From positions 1 to 8,860 of the forward strand of contig CAMWWS010000096.1 in the NCBI GenBank assembly GCA_947178085.1: 8,860 nt of DNA, read 5' to 3'. The notes beneath the pieces are model-generated. The model was not told the DNA's origin. It ran no database searches and saw only the letters and a list, made by a program, of their open reading frames with translations. The position numbers were made by a program, and so were the translations under genes. Source of the stretch: an uncultured Lachnospiraceae bacterium. GTDB taxonomy: Bacteria > Bacillota_A > Clostridia > Lachnospirales > Lachnospiraceae. Positions 5,310 to 8,860 of this stretch are shown one piece after another; position 1 is the first letter of the stretch, and each line of letters starts with the position of its first letter.

Positions 5310-6650
5310 ATGGAATACAATAAAAAACTGTTTGAAGAGACACCTGTGCCAAAGGCGCTGGCCAAGCTGGCTGTTCCGACGATCATCAGCCAGTTGATCG
5401 TCATGGTCTATAATCTGGCCGACACCTTTTTTATCGGACGTACCAATGACCCTTATAAAGTGGCAGCAACTTCCATGGCCTATGTCCTGTTCTTTATGCT
5501 CAATGCCTTGGCGAACCTGTTTGGCATCGGTGGCGGAAGCCTCATCTCACGATTGCTGGGCGTCCATAAAACAGAGGATGCTAAAGCGGTTTCTTCCTTC
5601 AGCATCTATGGAACCATCCTTGTCACAGCCCTTTACTGCATTGTCTGTCAGGTATTCATGGCTCCAATCCTTTCATGGATCGGGGCGAGCAAGAATACTT
5701 TTGAATTTGCCTCCGACTATACCATGTGGGTAGTAGTCATCGGAGGCATTCCTGCAACTCTTTCCATGACGATGTCACACTTGCTGCGCAGTGAGGGTCA
5801 CGGCAGCAAAGCCAGCTTTGGTCTGAGCATGGGCGGTATTTTGAACATTATTTTAGATCCGCTTTTCATGTTTTTGCTCTTTCCGAAGGGGCATGAAGTG
5901 ACGGGTGCGGCGGTAGCTACAATGCTTTCCAACGTTATCGCTCTTGTGTATTACGCATTTGTCTTTTACCGGATTAGAACCGACTCCGTGCTATCCGTTT
6001 CAGCGAAGCGGCTTCCTGCAGGTTGGCAGTATACCGGCGAACTGCTCTCTGTGGGATTCCCGGCTGCATTAAGCACCATTCTGGTCTGCATATCCATAAT
6101 GGTCACCAATACCCTGGCTGCCTTGTACGGAGACATTCCGGTTGCCGCCATCGGTATCGTGAAGAAAGTGGAAATGCTGCCGCACAACGTGGGAACGGGT
6201 CTTTGCCAGGGTATGATCCCGCTGATTGCCTATAATTACTCCTCCGGTAACTATCGGCGGATGACTAAAACAATCAGCACCGCAAGAATTTACGGGCTGA
6301 TGTTTACCTTTCTGTGCATCATCGTCTTTGAAACTTTTGCTGGTGGTATCTCCTGTCTGTTTATCAAAGATGCGGAGACAGTTGCGCTGACCACTGATTT
6401 CCTGCGCATCATGTGTCTGGCCACGCCCCTCACCATCTGTAATTTCCACATCTGCTACACGCTGCAGGCAATGGGAAAAGGAAACGCATCCCTGGTTCTG
6501 TCGGCATGCCGTCAGGGCATCTTCAATATTCCGCTGATGATAATGATGAACCACTGGTTCGGATTATTCGGCATCGTGTGGACACAGCTTATAGCAGACA
6601 CGTTGACCTTGATTCTGTCACTTTTCATCTACAAGCGGACAAGCGTATGA
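5310..6650 (+). CDS. MATE-family multidrug/sodium antiporter
   Basis: 446 residues, the usual MATE length (about 440-460), with some 12 hydrophobic segments in two halves. Family-like features are PTIISQLIVMVYNLADTFFIG (22-43), GGGSLISRLLG (74-84), RSEGHG with NIILDPLFMF (160-188), LIAYNYSSGNYRRM (305-318) and LQAMGKG (385-391). It most resembles the MepA/NorM-like branch found in Firmicutes. MATE pumps expel cationic drugs or metabolites in exchange for Na+ or H+ across the cytoplasmic membrane; the substrate cannot be read from the sequence. AGGAG at 5297-5301 is eight bases before the ATG. Sampled stretches look more GC-rich (about 53%) than the flavin reductase gene (about 38%), so separate ancestry is possible. 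The 3' end faces the SDR gene with 30 bases between stops. Confidence 0.93.
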   Translation: MEYNKKLFEETPVPKALAKLAVPTIISQLIVMVYNLADTFFIGRTNDPYKVAATSMAYVLFFMLNALANLFGIGGGSLISRLLGVHKTEDAKAVSSFSIYGTILVTALYCIVCQVFMAPILSWIGASKNTFEFASDYTMWVVVIGGIPATLSMTMSHLLRSEGHGSKASFGLSMGGILNIILDPLFMFLLFPKGHEVTGAAVATMLSNVIALVYYAFVFYRIRTDSVLSVSAKRLPAGWQYTGELLSVGFPAALSTILVCISIMVTNTLAALYGDIPVAAIGIVKKVEMLPHNVGTGLCQGMIPLIAYNYSSGNYRRMTKTISTARIYGLMFTFLCIIVFETFAGGISCLFIKDAETVALTTDFLRIMCLATPLTICNFHICYTLQAMGKGNASLVLSACRQGIFNIPLMIMMNHWFGLFGIVWTQLIADTLTLILSLFIYKRTSV

Positions 6651-6680
6651 AGCGCAACGACACAATTATTTACCAAACAG

Positions 6681-7481
6681 TTACGGTCTCAAGCCCATTC
6701 CGCCTTCCAAAGTGAGCGTCTCGCCTGTCATAAACTTAAAGTCAGGCGAAGCAAGCTGTACACAGACACGTCCGATTTCTTTCTCAACATCGCCGTAATG
6801 ACCCATAGGCGGCATTTTCACGTTCTGTTTGAATGCATCCGGATAAGCCTTCTCAAAATTCTCAAGCTGCGCAGTCCATGCAAGAGGGCAGACAATATTT
6901 ACATTGATTCCATCCTTGCCCCACTCTGTTGCCGCTACGCGCGTAAGACCTCTGATGCCTTCCTTTGCCGCTGCGTAGGCACACTGACCGAAATTTCCAA
7001 AAAGACCGGCTCCGGAAGCAAAGTTGATAACCGAACCCTTTGTTTTCGCCAGATAAGGATAACATGCCTTCATATAGTAAAAAGTCGCATATAAACCGGA
7101 ATATACTGCCAGATCAAACTGTTCCGTTGTGTGGTCGGCCAGAGTTACGCCGGAAGCGGAAGCCTGAGCATTATTGATCAGCACATGGATATCACCGAAA
7201 GTATCTATAGCCTGTTTTACCACGTTTTGTACAACAGCCTCATTGTCTGCGCCCGCATTAACATCTGCCTGTACCGGCAGAACCTTAATACCGTAAAGTC
7301 TCTCCAGTTCTTCCTTCGCATCCTGAAGCTTCTGAACATTACGCCCTGTAATAACAATATTAGCTCCTTCTTTTGCATAAGCGGTAGCTATTCCGTAACC
7401 GATGGAACCACACTCGCCGTTACTCAGCGTGGCTTTGCCCGCACCTGTGATGATTACCGTTTTCCCCGTAAGAAATCCCAT
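6681..7481 (-). CDS. SDR oxidoreductase, probable bile-acid 12-alpha-hydroxysteroid dehydrogenase-like
   Basis: 266 residues from the ATG at 7481, chosen because AGGAGG (7490-7495) is eight bases upstream. It is a classical-size SDR. The Rossmann entry TGAGK (12-16) continues only at GSIGYG (25-30), an extended loop compared with TGxxxGxG. ITGRN with Arg47 suggests NADP(H). Further on are NNAQ (103-106) in place of NNAG, Ser156, and the YxxxK pair Tyr169/Lys173. The strings LINNAQASASG, YSGLYATFYYM, QCAYAAAKEG and ETLTLEGGMG agree with my memory of 12-alpha-hydroxysteroid dehydrogenases from gut clostridia, which interconvert 12-alpha-hydroxy and 12-oxo bile acids. No alignment was run, so the SDR call is firm and the substrate tentative. 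It is monocistronic and divergent from the FliB-like gene. Confidence 0.88.
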   Translation of the reverse strand: MGFLTGKTVIITGAGKATLSNGECGSIGYGIATAYAKEGANIVITGRNVQKLQDAKEELERLYGIKVLPVQADVNAGADNEAVVQNVVKQAIDTFGDIHVLINNAQASASGVTLADHTTEQFDLAVYSGLYATFYYMKACYPYLAKTKGSVINFASGAGLFGNFGQCAYAAAKEGIRGLTRVAATEWGKDGINVNIVCPLAWTAQLENFEKAYPDAFKQNVKMPPMGHYGDVEKEIGRVCVQLASPDFKFMTGETLTLEGGMGLRP

Positions 7482-7502
7482 AGTTTTGTCCTCCTTTTTG
7501 TC

Positions 7503-7516
7503 AGTTATCACTAACT
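7503..7516. promoter_or_regulatory. Short dyad in the SDR leader
   Basis: AGTTA-TCAC-TAACT, with 5-bp arms, lies just after the predicted SDR transcription start. It could be an operator, but the arms are short enough to arise by chance. Confidence 0.25.
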
Positions 7517-7525
7517 TATGAAACC

Positions 7526-7555
7526 ATTCTAGCACCACTATTATTGAATAGTCAA
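7526..7555 (-). promoter_or_regulatory. Promoter of the SDR gene
   Basis: On the minus strand, TTGACT (7550-7555), an 18-base spacer and TAGAAT (7526-7531) preceded by TGC, forming an extended -10. The start would be near 7519, giving a leader of about 38 bases. Confidence 0.75.
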
Positions 7556-7588
7556 CAAATTAAGCTTTTGCAGCAAAAACTAAAATTG

Positions 7589-7617
7589 TTGTAAACAACT
7601 TCTAAAAATGATAAAAT
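7589..7617 (+). promoter_or_regulatory. Promoter of the FliB-like gene with overlapping dyad
   Basis: TTGTAA (7589-7594), a 17-base spacer and TAAAAT (7612-7617). The -35 is inside the dyad GTTGT-AA-ACAAC (7588-7599), which could be an operator. The start near 7624 gives a leader of about 63 bases. Confidence 0.6.
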
Positions 7618-7625
7618 ATCCAGAA

Positions 7626-7661
7626 TCGGAACGATACTGAGGCATCGCTTAGAAATTCCGA
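7626..7661 (+). other. Predicted 5'-end stem-loop in the FliB-like mRNA leader
   Basis: TCGGAA (7626-7631) pairs with TTCCGA (7656-7661), and CGAT (7632-7635) pairs with ATCG (7644-7647) inside it. The structure would sit at the very 5' end of the transcript, upstream of AAAGGAG (7672-7678), and might stabilise the mRNA. No known riboswitch is recognised. Confidence 0.35.
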
Positions 7662-7686
7662 GCAGTTCGTCAAAGGAGCAACCCCT

Positions 7687-8754
7687 ATGGAGATAAAACA
7701 AATTTCCATTTTGAATGAATTCAAATGCATAGCAAAAGACTGTCCGGCCAGCTGCTGCCGCAACATCTGGAAGATTCCCATTGACTCTGAAATGTACAAT
7801 AAATACCTCAATGAAAAAGGGATTGAGGGAATGCTGTTACGCTGTTCTACCGTAAAAAAACGTGGTATTACCACTTTTCGGAACACCTTCCGGGGCTGTC
7901 CATTCTGGGGAACGGACCATCTATGCAGTATACAGAAAAAACATGGCGAATCTTACATGCCTGTGACATGTATACAATTTCCAAGGCAGCTGTACAACCT
8001 TGAATTTTTCTGTGAAGAAACGCTGTATCTGGCATGCCCTGAAGCCGCACGGCTTTTTCTGGTCTCTGCCGCCGAAGACAAACCCTTTGAATTTACAGTG
8101 ACTAATGGTGATGTCAACTATGAAGTGAACACCACAAACGATGATAAGGAATTTCTGGATTATCTGCAAAAATCAAGGGATGAACTGATTAAGATGCTGG
8201 AAAACGGCATCTCTTATGACAGCATGGCAATATTACATTACGGACGGGATTCGCAAAATGCCTGCCTTAACAAAACGCCTCTCCCAAGCCCTAAGGACTA
8301 CGAATCCGGGGAGCATTACCTGATGACCTGTGAAAAAACAGACAATTGGCTTTTTAACGGCTTTTATCACCCAAGACTCCGTACCATATCGCCGCTTTTA
8401 TATCAATTGTGCCGAAGATATATTCGGAAATTCGGACGCCAAGACAGAATCAATCCTGACACTGCCGACAAAAAACTTACTGCCCTGCAAGAAAGCCTTT
8501 ACAGTAAAATACCGGAAGTGGATAAAATATTAAATCGCTATTACGAATATTATCTATTGACCGACTTCTTTGAAATATATGAGGATTACAGCTTTTCAAA
8601 ACACCTGCTCTTCGGTATTGCCAAGGCGCATCTGCTGCGGCTCTTTATCGCCCTATATGCCGAGGTTCGGAAAACTGTCAAGCTTAAGGAGATTGCTACG
8701 GTTATAGCTGTGTTTGAACAGAGAGCTCAGCGGATATATTCATCCATTTCATGA
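7687..8754 (+). CDS. fliB: FliB-family protein (flagellin lysine-N-methylase-like)
   Basis: 355 residues, the usual size for this family. The N-terminal third is cysteine-rich: FKCIAKDCPASCC (12-24; Cys14, 19, 23, 24), then W28 with IPIDSEMYNKY, GCPFW (70-74), LCSIQKKHGE (79-88), CIQFPR (95-100) and ACPEAAR (116-122). This spacing matches FliB proteins and the related CxxCxxCC iron or zinc cluster proteins. FliB methylates surface lysines of flagellin using S-adenosylmethionine and is reported to need an iron-sulfur centre. The C-terminal two thirds look alpha-helical, with no signal or membrane segment. AAAGGAG at 7672-7678 is eight bases before the ATG. No flagellin or flagellar gene is in the window, so the target may be elsewhere or may not be flagellin. 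The family is confident; the substrate is not. Confidence 0.85.
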   Translation: MEIKQISILNEFKCIAKDCPASCCRNIWKIPIDSEMYNKYLNEKGIEGMLLRCSTVKKRGITTFRNTFRGCPFWGTDHLCSIQKKHGESYMPVTCIQFPRQLYNLEFFCEETLYLACPEAARLFLVSAAEDKPFEFTVTNGDVNYEVNTTNDDKEFLDYLQKSRDELIKMLENGISYDSMAILHYGRDSQNACLNKTPLPSPKDYESGEHYLMTCEKTDNWLFNGFYHPRLRTISPLLYQLCRRYIRKFGRQDRINPDTADKKLTALQESLYSKIPEVDKILNRYYEYYLLTDFFEIYEDYSFSKHLLFGIAKAHLLRLFIALYAEVRKTVKLKEIATVIAVFEQRAQRIYSSIS

Positions 8755-8860
8755 GCAGGGTTTGAAAATATCCCGGCATAAATGGTAATAACTTCATTGA
8801 ACACTTAAGGAGCATTCCTGTAATTCAGAAATAATGCCAATTGAATAAAAAGAAACCTCT

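Noticed and set aside
6069..6554. 161-codon open frame on the minus strand inside the MATE gene
   Set aside because: It lies wholly antisense to a well-supported transporter gene, has no ribosome binding site that I can see, and its product resembles no family. It is a shadow frame of a GC-richer gene.
7482..7538. Nineteen-codon N-terminal extension of the SDR starting at 7538
   Set aside because: The extension overlaps the -10 box and predicted transcription start, and AGGAGG is placed correctly for the ATG at 7481, where the Rossmann fold begins.
8755..8860. Possible start of a further gene, AAGGAG near 8808
   Set aside because: No start codon at proper spacing opens a frame longer than a few codons, and only very weak stems are present. 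I see nothing to annotate here.

Overview
The window looks like a chromosomal segment of a low-GC, Gram-positive gut anaerobe, most likely a Lachnospiraceae-type Firmicute. Supporting signs are the strong AAAGGAG/AGGAGG ribosome binding sites, sigma-A-like promoters, a class B sortase with a sortase-anchored surface protein, a BlaI/MecI-type repressor, and an SDR that resembles bile-acid 12-alpha-hydroxysteroid dehydrogenases of gut clostridia. Family calls rest on reading the translations and on remembered motifs; no database search was run.

Layout, left to right. (1) 1-276 (-): N-terminal 92 codons of a BlaI/MecI-family repressor, cut by the window edge, with a clear promoter and two GTCTAA-N5-TTAGAC operators. 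(2) 549-1052 (+): flavin reductase-like FMN protein with an unusual repeat-bearing leader and a hairpin terminator. (3) 1121-1924 (-): BmrR-type MerR regulator with a 19-bp-spaced MerR promoter. (4) 2084-2935 (+): class B sortase. (5) 2998-5022 (-): secreted, cell-wall-anchored fibro-slime-domain protein ending in IPKTG, membrane helix and basic tail. (6) 5310-6650 (+): MATE-family efflux pump. (7) 6681-7481 (-): SDR oxidoreductase, 12-alpha-HSDH-like. (8) 7687-8754 (+): FliB-family (flagellin lysine-N-methylase-like) cysteine-rich protein. The last 106 bases hold nothing I can call.

The genes are mostly single transcription units in alternating orientation, each with its own promoter, so this is not one operon. 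The convincing functional unit is the convergent sortase/surface-protein pair, where the enzyme sits beside a protein carrying a sorting signal. The space between the two stop codons is almost filled by inverted repeats that can form alternative hairpins. Other points of interest are the sortase start, which lacks a Shine-Dalgarno site and lies where the predicted transcript begins; the tandem near-palindromes in the flavin reductase leader; the departures of the SDR from the classical active site; and a flagellin methylase-like gene with no flagellar gene in view.
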